The notes beneath the pieces were generated by a model. That model was not told the origin of the DNA. It searched no databases and saw only the letters and a program-made list of their open reading frames with translations. A stretch of 64,000 nucleotides of DNA from Simiduia agarivorans SA1 = DSM 21679. GTDB lineage: Bacteria; Pseudomonadota; Gammaproteobacteria; Pseudomonadales; Cellvibrionaceae. Each line of letters begins with the position of its first letter. Position 1 is the stretch's first letter. Location of the stretch: the NCBI RefSeq assembly GCF_000305785.2, contig NC_018868.3:2762001-2826000 (forward strand). Direction: 5' to 3'. Positions 18,224-27,311 of this stretch are shown here, in pieces. Both the position numbers and the translations under genes were made by a program.

Positions 18224-19511
18224 TTCTGTAAAACCCCGCGAAAGCACCATCGACAAGGTCAACAAAAATCTGGCCAGGCGCTATCGGGCGGAAAAGCGCT
18301 TCCGTTGGTACGGCATTTTGTCCATTGCCTTTGGTCTCGCCTGCCTGGTAGTGCTGTTTACCGATATTGTGGGCAAAGGCCACAAAGGTTTTCTCACCAC
18401 AGAAATTTTTCTTGAGGTCGACTTAAACGCGGAAGATCTGGGAATCTACCAACCCGAGGATCCCGCCACCTTCATGACCGGTGATTTCGAGGGCCAGATC
18501 AAACGCGCGCTCTATGCCGAGTTGGGCGTGAGTGACCGGCGTGAAAAGCGTGCCGCTGCCGCAATGGTCAGCAGTGGCGCTGGCTATGCGTTGCGCGACC
18601 GGGTGATGGCCGATCCGGCGTTACTCAATACCACCATCAAGATCTGGTTGCTGGCGGATGACGACGTGGATACCTGGCTGAAAAGTCGCGGCGATAACCC
18701 CGACCAGGCCTTTACCGGCCGCCTGACCGAACAACAGCTGGCGTGGCTTGAAACGCTCTACGCCGACGGCAAACTCAAAACGGTTTTCAACACGGTGTTC
18801 TTCACCAGCGGCGACAGTCGCGAGCCGGAAATGGCCGGTATTCTGGGGGCGGCCCTGGGTTCGTTTTTCACCGTATTGGTTACCTTGGTTCTGTCATTTC
18901 CCATTGGTGTGGCGGCAGCGGTTTATCTGGAAGAATACGCGCCTAAAAACCGCATCACCGATCTGATTGAAGTGAACATCAATAATCTGGCGGCGGTGCC
19001 ATCGATTATTTTTGGTTTGCTGGGACTGGCGATATTTATCAACTTTTTCGGCATGCCCCGCTCCATCCCGCTGGTGGGCGGTCTGGTGCTGACACTGATG
19101 ACGCTGCCCACCATTATCATTTCCAGCCGCGCGGCCATTAAAGCCGTACCGCCTTCGATCCGCGAAGCGGCTTTGGGACTGGGCGCGTCAAAAATGCAGA
19201 TGGTGTTGCACCATGTGTTGCCGCTGGCCATGCCCGGCATGCTCACCGGCGCCATTATCGGTATGGCTCAGGCATTGGGCGAAACCGCGCCGCTGTTGAT
19301 GATCGGCATGGTGGCGTTTGTTGTGGATATTCCCGGTGGTGTTACGGATGCGGCGACCGCGCTGCCGGTGCAGATTTTCCTGTGGGCCGATAGCCCCGAG
19401 CGCGCCTTTGTGGAAAAAACCTCGGCCGCCATCATGGTCCTGTTGGGCTTCCTGTTTTTAATGAATACCCTGGCTGTGTGGCTGCGCCGCAAGCTGGAAC
19501 GACGTTGGTAA
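18216..19511 (+). CDS. pstA: Phosphate ABC transporter permease PstA
   Basis: Second permease of the Pst system, pairing with PstC. 431 residues, with one membrane segment near residue 40, an inserted soluble region of about 150 residues, and the transport core from about residue 205 (LGAALGSFFTVLVTLVLSFPIGVAAAVYLEEYAPKN in part). The EAA-type loop IREAALGLGASKMQMVLHHVLPLAMPG is present. The ATG at 18216 overlaps the pstC stop (ATGACTGA); a GTG at 18207 is possible. pstB follows after 11 bases. Confidence 0.93.
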   Translation: MTDSVKPRESTIDKVNKNLARRYRAEKRFRWYGILSIAFGLACLVVLFTDIVGKGHKGFLTTEIFLEVDLNAEDLGIYQPEDPATFMTGDFEGQIKRALYAELGVSDRREKRAAAAMVSSGAGYALRDRVMADPALLNTTIKIWLLADDDVDTWLKSRGDNPDQAFTGRLTEQQLAWLETLYADGKLKTVFNTVFFTSGDSREPEMAGILGAALGSFFTVLVTLVLSFPIGVAAAVYLEEYAPKNRITDLIEVNINNLAAVPSIIFGLLGLAIFINFFGMPRSIPLVGGLVLTLMTLPTIIISSRAAIKAVPPSIREAALGLGASKMQMVLHHVLPLAMPGMLTGAIIGMAQALGETAPLLMIGMVAFVVDIPGGVTDAATALPVQIFLWADSPERAFVEKTSAAIMVLLGFLFLMNTLAVWLRRKLERRW

Positions 19512-19522
19512 GGTAAACTCTG

Positions 19523-20386
19523 ATGACGACTGCAACTGCTGCCGAGATGCCCGTGACTGCAAATTCTATTTCTGACGGCCCGCAACCCGTGGGTGCCGAC
19601 CACAAAACCGTGGGTCACCCCCTGGTAGACAACGCCAAGATGAGCATGCGTGGCGTGGACGTATTCTATGGTGACAAGCAAGCGATCTTTGGTGTGGACC
19701 TGGATATCGGTCGCAACGAAGTGATTGCGATGATTGGTCCGTCGGGCTGCGGCAAATCCACGTTCCTGCGCTGCCTTAACCGCATGAATGACACCATCGA
19801 TATTTGCAAAGTCCAGGGTCAATTGATGCTGGAAGGTCAGGATATTTATGATCCCTCGCTCGATGTGGTGCCACTGCGCGCACGCGTGGGCATGGTGTTT
19901 CAGAAACCCAACCCCTTCCCCAAAAGCATTTACGACAATGTGGCCTATGGTCCGCGTATTCACGGTCTGGCCAGCCGCCGCACCGAGCTGGATGAAATCG
20001 TAGAGACCAGTTTGCGCCGCGCGGGCTTGTGGGAAGAAGTGAAAGACCGGCTGCATTCGCCCGGTACCGGTTTGTCGGGTGGTCAGCAGCAACGCCTGTG
20101 CATTGCCCGCACCATTGCGGTGAGTCCGGAAGTGATTCTGATGGATGAACCTTGCTCGGCGCTCGATCCCATCGCCACGGCGAAGATTGAAGAGCTGATC
20201 GCGGAGTTATCTGAAAACTTCACCATCGCGATTGTGACCCACTCCATGCAGCAGGCCGCGCGCGTGTCCAATCGCACCGCTTACTTCCATTTGGGTAAGT
20301 TGATTGAAGTGAACGACACTGAAAAAGTGTTCACTAATCCCGATCATGATCTGACTGAAGCATACATCACCGGCCGGTTCGGCTGA
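19523..20386 (+). CDS. pstB: Phosphate ABC transporter ATPase PstB
   Basis: ATP-hydrolysing subunit that powers phosphate import. 287 residues, about 30 more than E. coli PstB owing to a non-conserved amino-terminal tail. Walker [10 protein letters not shown] is at residues 72-80, the Q-loop at [11 protein letters not shown], the signature [13 protein letters not shown] and Walker [14 protein letters not shown] follow, with the H-loop in [12 protein letters not shown]. It ends [12 protein letters not shown] as in the family. Neighbours pstA and phoU are 11 and 23 bases away. Confidence 0.97.
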   Translation: MTTATAAEMPVTANSISDGPQPVGADHKTVGHPLVDNAKMSMRGVDVFYGDKQAIFGVDLDIGRNEVIAMIGPSGCGKSTFLRCLNRMNDTIDICKVQGQLMLEGQDIYDPSLDVVPLRARVGMVFQKPNPFPKSIYDNVAYGPRIHGLASRRTELDEIVETSLRRAGLWEEVKDRLHSPGTGLSGGQQQRLCIARTIAVSPEVILMDEPCSALDPIATAKIEELIAELSENFTIAIVTHSMQQAARVSNRTAYFHLGKLIEVNDTEKVFTNPDHDLTEAYITGRFG

Positions 20387-20409
20387 GACACTGACCAAAG
20401 GAATCAGAA

Positions 20410-21126
20410 ATGGATAAGTTACATCTGGATCGTCACATTTCACGTCAGTTCAATGCCGAATTGGAGATGTTACGCACTCAATTGCTGGAAATGGGCGGTT
20501 TGGTCGAGCAACAGGTCGCCGACGCGGTCAGCGCCATTGAAACCGGTGATATCGCGCTGGCGGAAAAAGTGATCGACACCGAAGAAAAAGTCGATGATTT
20601 CGAAATCGAGTTGGACGAGCAGGCCACGCTGGTATTGGCGCGCCGTCAACCGGCAGCGTCTGATTTGCGGTTGGTATTGGCTGTGACCAAAGCCATCCGC
20701 GATCTGGAGCGCATCGGTGACGAGGCCCAGAAAGTCGCCAAGATGGCCATCGCCCTGGCCGACGGCGGTGCCAACCGGCGCGGTGCCAGCGAGCTCCGGC
20801 ACATCGGCGCCAGTGTTCAGGCCATGATGACCCAGGGGCTGGATGCATTTGCCCGGTTTGATGCCGAAGCCGCGCTCAAGGTGGTGGAAGCGGACGAGTC
20901 GGTGGATCGTGAATACAAAACCGCAATCCGCGAGCTGGTCACCTACATGATGGAAGACCCACGGGAGATTTCGCGGGTGATGAATGTGTTGTGGGCGTTG
21001 CGTGCCCTGGAGCGGATTGGCGACCATGTGCGCAACGTGTGTGAACACGTGATCTATCTGGTGCGTGGCCTGGATATCCGCCACATCAGCCTCGATGAAG
21101 CAGAAGCCAAAATAAAACAAAAATAG
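20410..21126 (+). CDS. phoU: Phosphate signalling protein PhoU
   Basis: Cytoplasmic regulator that links the Pst transporter to the PhoR kinase and keeps the Pho regulon off when phosphate is ample. 238 residues forming two similar three-helix bundles. The repeated metal-binding motifs are visible as ExxxD-type sequences: TKAIRDLERIGDEAQKVAK near residue 95 and LWALRALERIGDHVRNVCEHVIYL near residue 195. GGGVEQQVADAVSAI-like sequence at the start is typical. It is the last gene of the pst operon and is followed by a large perfect inverted repeat. Confidence 0.96.
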   Translation: MDKLHLDRHISRQFNAELEMLRTQLLEMGGLVEQQVADAVSAIETGDIALAEKVIDTEEKVDDFEIELDEQATLVLARRQPAASDLRLVLAVTKAIRDLERIGDEAQKVAKMAIALADGGANRRGASELRHIGASVQAMMTQGLDAFARFDAEAALKVVEADESVDREYKTAIRELVTYMMEDPREISRVMNVLWALRALERIGDHVRNVCEHVIYLVRGLDIRHISLDEAEAKIKQK

Positions 21127-21156
21127 CGTTGGGTGGTTCACTCGTACCACTCATAC

Positions 21157-21187
21157 CGAATTTGCGCGCCTTTGGCGCGCAAATTCG
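21157..21187. terminator. Perfect 14-bp inverted repeat after phoU
   Basis: CGAATTTGCGCGCC at 21157-21170 and GGCGCGCAAATTCG at 21174-21187 are exact complements with a TTT loop, 30 bases after phoU. There is no T-run; instead TATAAT (21188-21193) follows directly, which could be a -10 element for the small lipoprotein gene. Probably the 3' end of the pst-phoU transcript; an operator is possible. Confidence 0.6.
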
Positions 21188-21219
21188 TATAATGGACGTG
21201 TAACTGCCTGAGATTACCT

Positions 21220-21453
21220 GTGAACACCCCGCGCTTTTTGAATCCAATACTGTGCTTATCCGCGCTCCTGATGGTGGCGTGCGAGCCTTCCCGCATCGAG
21301 CGGATGTCTGATTACGAGTTGGGTGAGCGCTACAGCAATTGCCTGGATAACAAACCGACGGCGCCGGGTGTGGCAACGGCCTGCGAAAACCTGCGACGTG
21401 AATGTGAGCGGAGAAAGCAGGAATTAGGCTCATTTGTCTGCCGTTCGCGTTAA
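21220..21453 (+). CDS. Small predicted lipoprotein, unknown function
   Basis: 77-residue protein from a GTG start. The amino end FLNPILCLSALLMVAC is a short signal peptide ending in a plausible lipobox (MVA-C), so the mature lipoprotein would be about 57 residues and membrane-anchored. The mature part has three further cysteines (NCLDN, ACENLRRECERR, VCRS; four counting each) that could pair, and is highly charged. A TATAAT lies 26 bases upstream. I do not recognise a family. It might be a small envelope protein; no role follows from the neighbours. Confidence 0.6.
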   Translation: MNTPRFLNPILCLSALLMVACEPSRIERMSDYELGERYSNCLDNKPTAPGVATACENLRRECERRKQELGSFVCRSR

Positions 21454-21498
21454 AACCCACCTCTCCTCTATAATACCGCGCCCGTGTGCGGAGACTGT

Positions 21499-21966
21499 AT
21501 GGATTCCATTACCGAAATAGAAATGTTCGCTGGCTATAACCCGGCCGGCCAACCCGTGGCTGAAAAGCTGCAGGCTGTAAAAACCGACGAAGGCTATCGC
21601 CTGGTGCGTTCACCCGCGTTTATCAAGGGGCTGGCCAGTGGCGACCTGATCAGGCTCGATGAAGCCAGCGGCGAATTCGACATTGTCCGGCGCAGTGGCA
21701 ATCTGTGTGTGCGCGTGTTCAGCCAGCAGGACACGGCCGGCTTTGAAGAGGCGCTCACCAGTGAGTTGGAAAAACTTGGCGGTGAGCTGGAGCTGCACAG
21801 CCCCCGTATGCTGGTGTACAAAGTCCACGTGAGCCTGGGTTTCAAGGCGATTGAAGCGATCCTGGAACAGCAGGTGCCTGCCGACGCGCAATGGCTTTAC
21901 GGCAATGTCTATGATCCCGCCGATGGCCAGACGCCGCTGAATTGGTGGCTGGAACTAGAAGAGTAA
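21499..21966 (+). CDS. DUF4265-like protein
   Basis: 155-residue cytoplasmic protein without signal or membrane segment. It resembles the DUF4265 family: YRLVRSPAFIKGLASGDLIRLDE followed by FDIVRRSGNLCVRVFS, a pattern I associate with that family. It may be an acidic two-domain alpha/beta protein; function is unknown. I chose the ATG at 21499 (MDSITEIEMFAGYNPAG); the ATG at 21484 has less support. It lies 13 bases upstream of yaaA, so the two may be co-transcribed. Confidence 0.7.
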   Translation: MDSITEIEMFAGYNPAGQPVAEKLQAVKTDEGYRLVRSPAFIKGLASGDLIRLDEASGEFDIVRRSGNLCVRVFSQQDTAGFEEALTSELEKLGGELELHSPRMLVYKVHVSLGFKAIEAILEQQVPADAQWLYGNVYDPADGQTPLNWWLELEE

Positions 21967-21979
21967 GGTGTAAATTTTC

Positions 21980-22747
21980 ATGTTAATGGTGGTATCTCCG
22001 GCGAAAACGCTGGATTTCGAATCGGAATGGTCTCTCCCGGGAAGCACTAAACCCCGCCTGCTGAAGCAATCTGCACAATTGATCCAGCAATTGCGCGACC
22101 TGTCGCCGCAGGATATTTCTGCGTTGATGAAAATCAGCGATAAGCTGGGTGCGCTCAATTTTGACCGGTTTCAGGCCTGGGATACCCCCTTTACCGTGAA
22201 GAATGCCCGGCCCGCCGTGTTGGCGTTTAAAGGGGATGTTTATACTGGGCTCGAAGCAGAAACCTTCGGCAAAGAGGACATGGATTTCGCTCAGGATCAT
22301 TTGAGAATCCTGTCCGGTTTGTATGGTTTGCTCAGACCAAAAGATCTGATGCAGGCTTACCGGCTTGAAATGGGCACTAAATTCGCGAACAGTGGTGGCA
22401 AAGACCTGTACCAGTTCTGGGGCAGCCAGATCACCGATCTGCTCAACCAGGATCTGGCGGATAGCACCGCGCTGGTCAATCTGGCGTCAAACGAGTATTT
22501 CCGTGCAGTCCAGACCCGCCAGTTGACGGTGCCGGTGATTACCCCGGTATTCAAGGACCGGAAAAACGGCCAGTACAAAATCATCAGCTTCTTCGCCAAA
22601 AAAGCCCGCGGCACGATGGCGGCCTGGGTGATCCGCAACCGGATTGACCGGCCGGAAGCGCTCAAGGATTTTGATGTGGATGGCTACCGGTATGTGGCGT
22701 CCGCCTCGGATGCTTCAACACTGGTATTTCAGCGCGACGAACAATGA
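21980..22747 (+). CDS. yaaA: Peroxide stress protein YaaA
   Basis: YaaA lowers free intracellular iron and limits DNA and protein damage under hydrogen peroxide stress; in E. coli it belongs to the OxyR regulon. 255 residues, the usual length. Family signatures: [12 protein letters not shown] at the start, [12 protein letters not shown] near residue 80, [25 protein letters not shown] near 110, and [15 protein letters not shown] near 200. It follows the DUF4265-like gene closely. No OxyR site was identified. Confidence 0.95.
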   Translation: MLMVVSPAKTLDFESEWSLPGSTKPRLLKQSAQLIQQLRDLSPQDISALMKISDKLGALNFDRFQAWDTPFTVKNARPAVLAFKGDVYTGLEAETFGKEDMDFAQDHLRILSGLYGLLRPKDLMQAYRLEMGTKFANSGGKDLYQFWGSQITDLLNQDLADSTALVNLASNEYFRAVQTRQLTVPVITPVFKDRKNGQYKIISFFAKKARGTMAAWVIRNRIDRPEALKDFDVDGYRYVASASDASTLVFQRDEQ

Positions 22748-22926
22748 TGCGTTTCTGATGGATCCGGTTACTTTTTAGTCCAAATTCGTCTTGATTGATC
22801 AAGCGCTTGGGGATACTTTTTCGCCTGCAACAAATAACTATTACGACCTGTGCAATGTGGGAGTGGGTTGGCGCCGTATCAGGTTCGGCGACGACTTTGC
22901 ATGGGCACCCTTGTTGAGAGGCAACC

Positions 22927-23271
22927 ATGTCACATCATGCGGATTTTACCGCCTATGTCAGCGATCTTTTGCATCGCCTGCTCAGGGCCCGCGGTTATGT
23001 TGTCAGCGAGCAAAAGAAATTCAATGCAACCACCCTGTATGCCGGTGATGTACCGGTGGCGCTGATCCTGCGCGGCAGCTTATACGTGGGTTTATCGGCT
23101 GCGCGGGCCGCATTGCTGTTGCCAGGTACCCGGCCCTTGAATCCCGAAGGCGTGCATCTGGACAGCCATTATTACCCCGTACCCCTGGCCTGGCTGTGCG
23201 ACCCGGACAAGCTGGCCCAATGCATGCCGCCGGCGATGCAGTCCGTACGCGACGTGCCGTTGGCTGTTTAG
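22927..23271 (+). CDS. TfoX N-terminal-domain-like protein
   Basis: 114 residues. The pattern FTAYVSDLLHRLL at the start, then FNATTLYAGDVPVALILRGSLYVGLS and a late SHYYPVPLAWL, matches the fold order of the TfoX amino-terminal domain (FxxYVxxxL, GLYxxGxxFALIxxxxLYLK, MxYxxVP). The usual FGG motif is altered to FNA. Competence regulators of this type have an additional carboxy domain that is absent here, so a role in competence is unproven. The start ATG has a GAGAGGCAACC sequence before it. The 179 bases upstream show no clear promoter. Confidence 0.6.
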   Translation: MSHHADFTAYVSDLLHRLLRARGYVVSEQKKFNATTLYAGDVPVALILRGSLYVGLSAARAALLLPGTRPLNPEGVHLDSHYYPVPLAWLCDPDKLAQCMPPAMQSVRDVPLAV

Positions 23272-23343
23272 CCCGCAATCCTTCCGCCCAACATCGCCTG
23301 GCCTGCTAGGCTTAGTTCAACGAGATGTTGAAAGGAAACCGCT

Positions 23344-24189
23344 ATGCCTGCGCGAATCCTGGTGGTGGATGACGCCAGCTTTATCCGCGATATGGTGAAA
23401 AAGCACCTGCGTACCCTTTTACCCGGCGTCACCTTGTTTGAAGCGGTCGATGGGCAGCGCGCCGTTGCCTTGCTGAAAAAGCAAACGGTGGACATTATTT
23501 TGTCGGATTGGGAAATGCCGGGCATGTCGGGCGAAGAACTGCTCACCTGGGTCCGGGGCCAGGAAAACTATCAGAAAACCCCGTTTGTTATGGTCACCAG
23601 CCGTGGCGATCGCGAATTCGTGGTGAAGGCGGTTCAGTCCGGGGTGAGCGATTATCTGGTTAAGCCCTTTTCCGCAGACGAGTTGATGACCAAGGTGAGT
23701 AAGCAACTCAAACGCCTTGGCATCAATCCGAAAAAAGCAGCTGCGGCAGGTGGTCAGGGTGTTGCATTTGGCTCGATTGAGGCCCTCACCGGGTCGACCG
23801 CCCCTGCCGCCAAATCCGCCCCTGTGGCGTCCCCCCTGACCGGTAAACCCAAGCCGGTTAAAAAGGCCCCGCCCCGCAAAGCCCAGAAAGGTGTGGCGCA
23901 GTTGCGCACCGCAAGCCTGAGCTGCGATTGCCTGATTCGCGAAATGAGCCTGCAGGCGTTGAATGGTGTCATTCAACGCACCGAATCCTTGCCGGTGCTG
24001 TTTGAGGCGGCCGTACTGGATATTGCCGATGCCGAAGGTAACCCGGTAGCCCGCGTCAATGGCTATGTCGCCAGCCTGCAGGGTGCCGAACCGCACGTGG
24101 ATACCCGCCTGATTAAAATTACCATTCGCTTTGTGGATGATGATCCTGCTAAATTTGAGCAGCTATCCAAATACATTGCGCGACTGTGA
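23344..24189 (+). CDS. CheY-like response regulator with unassigned C-terminal domain
   Basis: 281 residues. Residues 1-125 are a receiver domain: acidic pair DD near 9-10, phospho-accepting aspartate in LSDWEMPGMSG near residue 58, and the lysine in YLVKPFSADE near 108. A low-complexity alanine-, proline- and lysine-rich linker covers about 130-190. Residues 195-281 (LRTASLSCDCLIREMSL ... RLIKITIRFVDDDPAKFEQLSKYI) look like a beta barrel ending in a helix, reminiscent of PilZ, but without the RxxxR and DxSxxG binding motifs. No kinase is adjacent. It starts at an ATG with GAAAGG upstream. Confidence 0.8.
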   Translation: MPARILVVDDASFIRDMVKKHLRTLLPGVTLFEAVDGQRAVALLKKQTVDIILSDWEMPGMSGEELLTWVRGQENYQKTPFVMVTSRGDREFVVKAVQSGVSDYLVKPFSADELMTKVSKQLKRLGINPKKAAAAGGQGVAFGSIEALTGSTAPAAKSAPVASPLTGKPKPVKKAPPRKAQKGVAQLRTASLSCDCLIREMSLQALNGVIQRTESLPVLFEAAVLDIADAEGNPVARVNGYVASLQGAEPHVDTRLIKITIRFVDDDPAKFEQLSKYIARL

Positions 24190-24228
24190 AACCGACAGGC
24201 CTGTGCTGATAATAAAAACCGAGGCACC

Positions 24229-24831
24229 ATGGATTCCGCAGATTTGAAGCCCTTTTCCCAGGCTTGCCAGAACAACCGCGACCCCATATTGCACCACCTG
24301 TCGCGCCTGTTTGCCCACAGCCAACGGGTGTTGGAGGTGGGCAGTGGTACCGGCCAGCACGCCGTGCATTTCGCCAAAGCACTGCCCCATTTGCAGTGGC
24401 ATACCAGCGATCTGGAAGAGCATCACGAGGGTATACGACAATGGTTGGCGGAATACCCTTTGCCCAACTTGCATCCCCCGCTGTTGTTGAACGTCGATGA
24501 TACCTGGCCGGTACTGAACGGCGTGGACGCGGTGTTCAGCGCTAATACGGCCCACATCATGGCCTGGCCTTCGGTGCAAAACCTGTTTGCCGGCATCGGG
24601 CGGCTGCTGCCAGAGGGTGGGTGCTTTGTGTTGTACGGTCCGATGAATTACGGCGGGCAGTACACCAGTGAAAGCAATGAACGGTTTGATGTGTGGCTGA
24701 AAGCCCAGGACCCGGCGCGCGGTATCCGCGATTTTGAAAAACTGCAGGCGCTGGCCCAGCAGGCCGGCCTGACGCCAGAAGAAGACAACCCCATGCCCGC
24801 CAATAACCGGCTCCTGGTCTGGCGCAAATAA
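24229..24831 (+). CDS. DUF938 SAM-dependent methyltransferase
   Basis: 200-residue class I methyltransferase of the DUF938 (METTL26-like) family. The SAM motif VLEVGSGTGQHAVHFAKALP lies near residues 35-54, with WHTSDLEEHH (acidic ribose-binding residue) next and NTAHIMAW and LYGPMNYGGQYTSESN later, which are typical of this family. It ends with MPANNRLLVWRK. The substrate is not known. It converges with the FemAB-like gene with only three bases between stops. Confidence 0.88.
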   Translation: MDSADLKPFSQACQNNRDPILHHLSRLFAHSQRVLEVGSGTGQHAVHFAKALPHLQWHTSDLEEHHEGIRQWLAEYPLPNLHPPLLLNVDDTWPVLNGVDAVFSANTAHIMAWPSVQNLFAGIGRLLPEGGCFVLYGPMNYGGQYTSESNERFDVWLKAQDPARGIRDFEKLQALAQQAGLTPEEDNPMPANNRLLVWRK

Positions 24832-24834
24832 ACG

Positions 24835-25956
24835 CTACTGTCTGAAGGGTAACAGATCGGCGGCGGCTTTCAGGTAAGCCTCATTGTGTCGTCGTTCGGT
24901 CTCGATAAACTGGTCGATGGCCGCGCGTGCGTCGGCGTCTTTGATCCAATGGTTTGAAACCACCGGTACCGGGGTAAACCCGCGTTGGATCTTGTGCTCG
25001 CCCTGGGCGCCAGGATCAAACCGCGTCAGCTTTTGCTCGATAGCGAACTCGATACCCTGGTAGTAACAGGCTTCGAAATGCAGGCAGTCCCACTCTTCCA
25101 GACAGCCCCAATAGCGCCCATAGAGTGTGTGCGCGTCGAAAAAATTCAGCGCGCTGGCGATCAGTTGGCCCTCGCGCTCGGCCTGTACCAGCATGACCTG
25201 GTGCGCCAGGGATTGGCTCAGGGTCTGGAAAAAAGCGCGGTTCAGGTAACCCGCGTGACCTGAGCGCTTGGCGTAGGTATGGCGATAACAGGCGTAAAAA
25301 TGTTCCCAATCCGCGGCGGTAATGTCTGCGCCGGTTTTACGCGTGAGGGTTATACCGGCTTCAGCTACCTTGCGCCTTTCGCGCAGCAGACTCTTGCGTT
25401 TGCGGGCGTTAAAGGTTGCTAAGAAACCAGCAAAATCCTTGAAGCCATGATTGAACCAGTGGAACTGAGTGCCCTGCCGTTGGCGCCATCGGGGCGCCAG
25501 TTGCGCAGATTCATCCGGCCCGGACAGCAGCCAGTGCAGGCTACTAATAGCGTTGTTGTGGGCCTGTTGTTCCAGTTGCTGCTGCAGGGCCGGCCAATGC
25601 CCGGCGGTCAGTGTGCCCAACAGGCGCGGGCCGCTGGCCGGGGTAAACGGAATGGCACACACCCACTTGGGGTAATAGGCCCGGCCGGCACGCCGGAAGG
25701 CATCGGCCCAGGCCCAGTCAAACACGTACTCGCCCCAGGAATCGGTTTTGATAAATAAGGGCGCCGCCGCCACCGGTACCTGCGCTTCCGTCACCCACAG
25801 GTAATGGGGGTGCCAGCCGGTGCCCTCGCCCACACAGCCACTGGTTTCCAGCGCACTCAGGAACGCGTATTGGAGAAAGGGGTAATCCGAGCCCAGCAGC
25901 GTCTGCCACTCGGCCTCGGGAATGTCGTGAATAGATGTCAGGAATTGGCAGTGCAT
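24835..25956 (-). CDS. FemAB-like GNAT-fold acyltransferase (PF04339 type)
   Basis: 373 residues of the FemAB-like/DUF482 family, GNAT-fold proteins annotated as possible peptidoglycan-related aminoacyl or acyltransferases. Family sequence: FLQYAFLSALETSGCVG near the start, NARKRKSLLRERRKVAEAGI in the middle, and the carboxy part TLYGRYWGCLEEWDCLHFEACYYQGIEFAI with RFDPGAQGEHKIQRGF. It starts six bases after the phoR stop, so it is probably translated from the phoBR transcript; the biological reason is not known. Substrate unknown. Confidence 0.88.
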   Translation of the reverse strand: MHCQFLTSIHDIPEAEWQTLLGSDYPFLQYAFLSALETSGCVGEGTGWHPHYLWVTEAQVPVAAAPLFIKTDSWGEYVFDWAWADAFRRAGRAYYPKWVCAIPFTPASGPRLLGTLTAGHWPALQQQLEQQAHNNAISSLHWLLSGPDESAQLAPRWRQRQGTQFHWFNHGFKDFAGFLATFNARKRKSLLRERRKVAEAGITLTRKTGADITAADWEHFYACYRHTYAKRSGHAGYLNRAFFQTLSQSLAHQVMLVQAEREGQLIASALNFFDAHTLYGRYWGCLEEWDCLHFEACYYQGIEFAIEQKLTRFDPGAQGEHKIQRGFTPVPVVSNHWIKDADARAAIDQFIETERRHNEAYLKAAADLLPFRQ

Positions 25957-25962
25957 ACGCCT

Positions 25963-27264
25963 TTATACGGCGTCGGTCGTGGTTTGTGCCAGTCGTTGCT
26001 TGGGAAAATGGCAGCTGAAGCGGCTGCCTTTGCCCACCTGCGAGCTGATCTCAAGCCGGGCATCGTGGCGCTGCAGCGCATGCTTGACGATGGCAAGGCC
26101 AAGGCCAGTACCGCCGGTGGCGGAATTCCGGGAATCGTCCACCCGGTAAAAGCGTTCGGTCAGGCGCGGCAAATGTCGCGGCTCTATCCCCGGGCCATTG
26201 TCCTCGACCTCGACTATCAGACCATAGGGTCCGGTTTTCGCACGCAAGGTAATCCGGCTACCCGCTGGTGTGTACTTGATGGCGTTGGTGACCAGATTGC
26301 CGAAAGCGCTTTGCAGTTCTTTTTCCACGCCGCGCAGCGCGATGTTATCTTCGCATTCCAGCGTTAACGTGTGTCTGTTAGCAGATAAGGCGTTGGCCTC
26401 ATCCATGATCCGCTCCAGCAATCCCTTGAGTGCCAGCGGCTGGTGGCGTTCGGGATTGACCTCGGTTTCCAGTACCGACAAGGCGATCAGATCGTTCACC
26501 AACATGTGCATGCGGGTGCATTGCTGCTGCATCTGAGCCAACGGCTTTTCCCAATTGGCGGGCGCGTTGCCGAGGTCGGTGAGGGTTTCCAGGTAGCCTT
26601 TGAGTACCGTCAGTGGGGTGCGCAATTCGTGTGACACGTTGGCGACGAAATCTTTGCGCATCTGGCTGAGTTTGTGCAAATGGGTGATATCGCGCGCAAT
26701 AACCAGCTTCTCGTTTTGGCCGAAGCGGGTGATCTGAAATTGCAGGCGCTGGTCTTTTCCCGGGCCCGCAGCCAGATCCAGTGGCTCGCGGAAATCCTGT
26801 TTTTCCATGTAGGCCACGAAGCGCGGGCTGCGCACGTAGTTAACCAGTGGTTGGCCCTGGTCGTGGGTTTCAAAATGAAACAGCCGTTCGGCAGCGGGAT
26901 TCCACCAGTCGATGTTGCCGCGACTGTCCAGCAGCATGACGCCGTCGGGCAGCGCGCCGGTGGTCTCCTGTACCCGGTTGAGCACCTGGCGCACACGCTC
27001 GGATTCGCGCTCCTGGCGCTTTTGCAGTCGATAGATGCTCTCGAAAATATCGGACCAGATGCCGCTGGCTTCCGGAGGCGTGGATTTACGCCGTTGGTTG
27101 AGCCATTCATCCAGTTGGCGGATCTGCCAAAGCATCCAGAACATGTACAGGGAGCCGCCGAGGATCAACGTGGGCATAACATAGCCGTTGATCAGACCGA
27201 AGGTCACACACAGGACAGTAAACAGCGCAACGCGCTTTAATTCAGCGTGAAAGCCACGTAGCAC
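25963..27264 (-). CDS. phoR: Phosphate regulon sensor kinase PhoR
   Basis: Membrane sensor histidine kinase that phosphorylates PhoB when phosphate is scarce. 433 residues like E. coli PhoR (431). Two hydrophobic segments near residues 13-45 have almost no periplasmic loop, followed by a basic segment and a PAS domain (DGVMLLDSRGNIDWWNPAAERLF). The phospho-accepting histidine is in FVANVSHELRTPLTVLKGYLETL near residue 212. ATP-binding boxes: NLVTNAIKYTP, VEDNGPGI and GGTGLGLAIVKHAL. It follows phoB after 47 bases and shares its Pho box. Confidence 0.96.
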   Translation of the reverse strand: MLRGFHAELKRVALFTVLCVTFGLINGYVMPTLILGGSLYMFWMLWQIRQLDEWLNQRRKSTPPEASGIWSDIFESIYRLQKRQERESERVRQVLNRVQETTGALPDGVMLLDSRGNIDWWNPAAERLFHFETHDQGQPLVNYVRSPRFVAYMEKQDFREPLDLAAGPGKDQRLQFQITRFGQNEKLVIARDITHLHKLSQMRKDFVANVSHELRTPLTVLKGYLETLTDLGNAPANWEKPLAQMQQQCTRMHMLVNDLIALSVLETEVNPERHQPLALKGLLERIMDEANALSANRHTLTLECEDNIALRGVEKELQSAFGNLVTNAIKYTPAGSRITLRAKTGPYGLIVEVEDNGPGIEPRHLPRLTERFYRVDDSRNSATGGTGLGLAIVKHALQRHDARLEISSQVGKGSRFSCHFPKQRLAQTTTDAV

Positions 27265-27311
27265 TCTAAATATCCCGGAATCAGACGTTGGTGTTCATTA
27301 CAACCGGCCAC

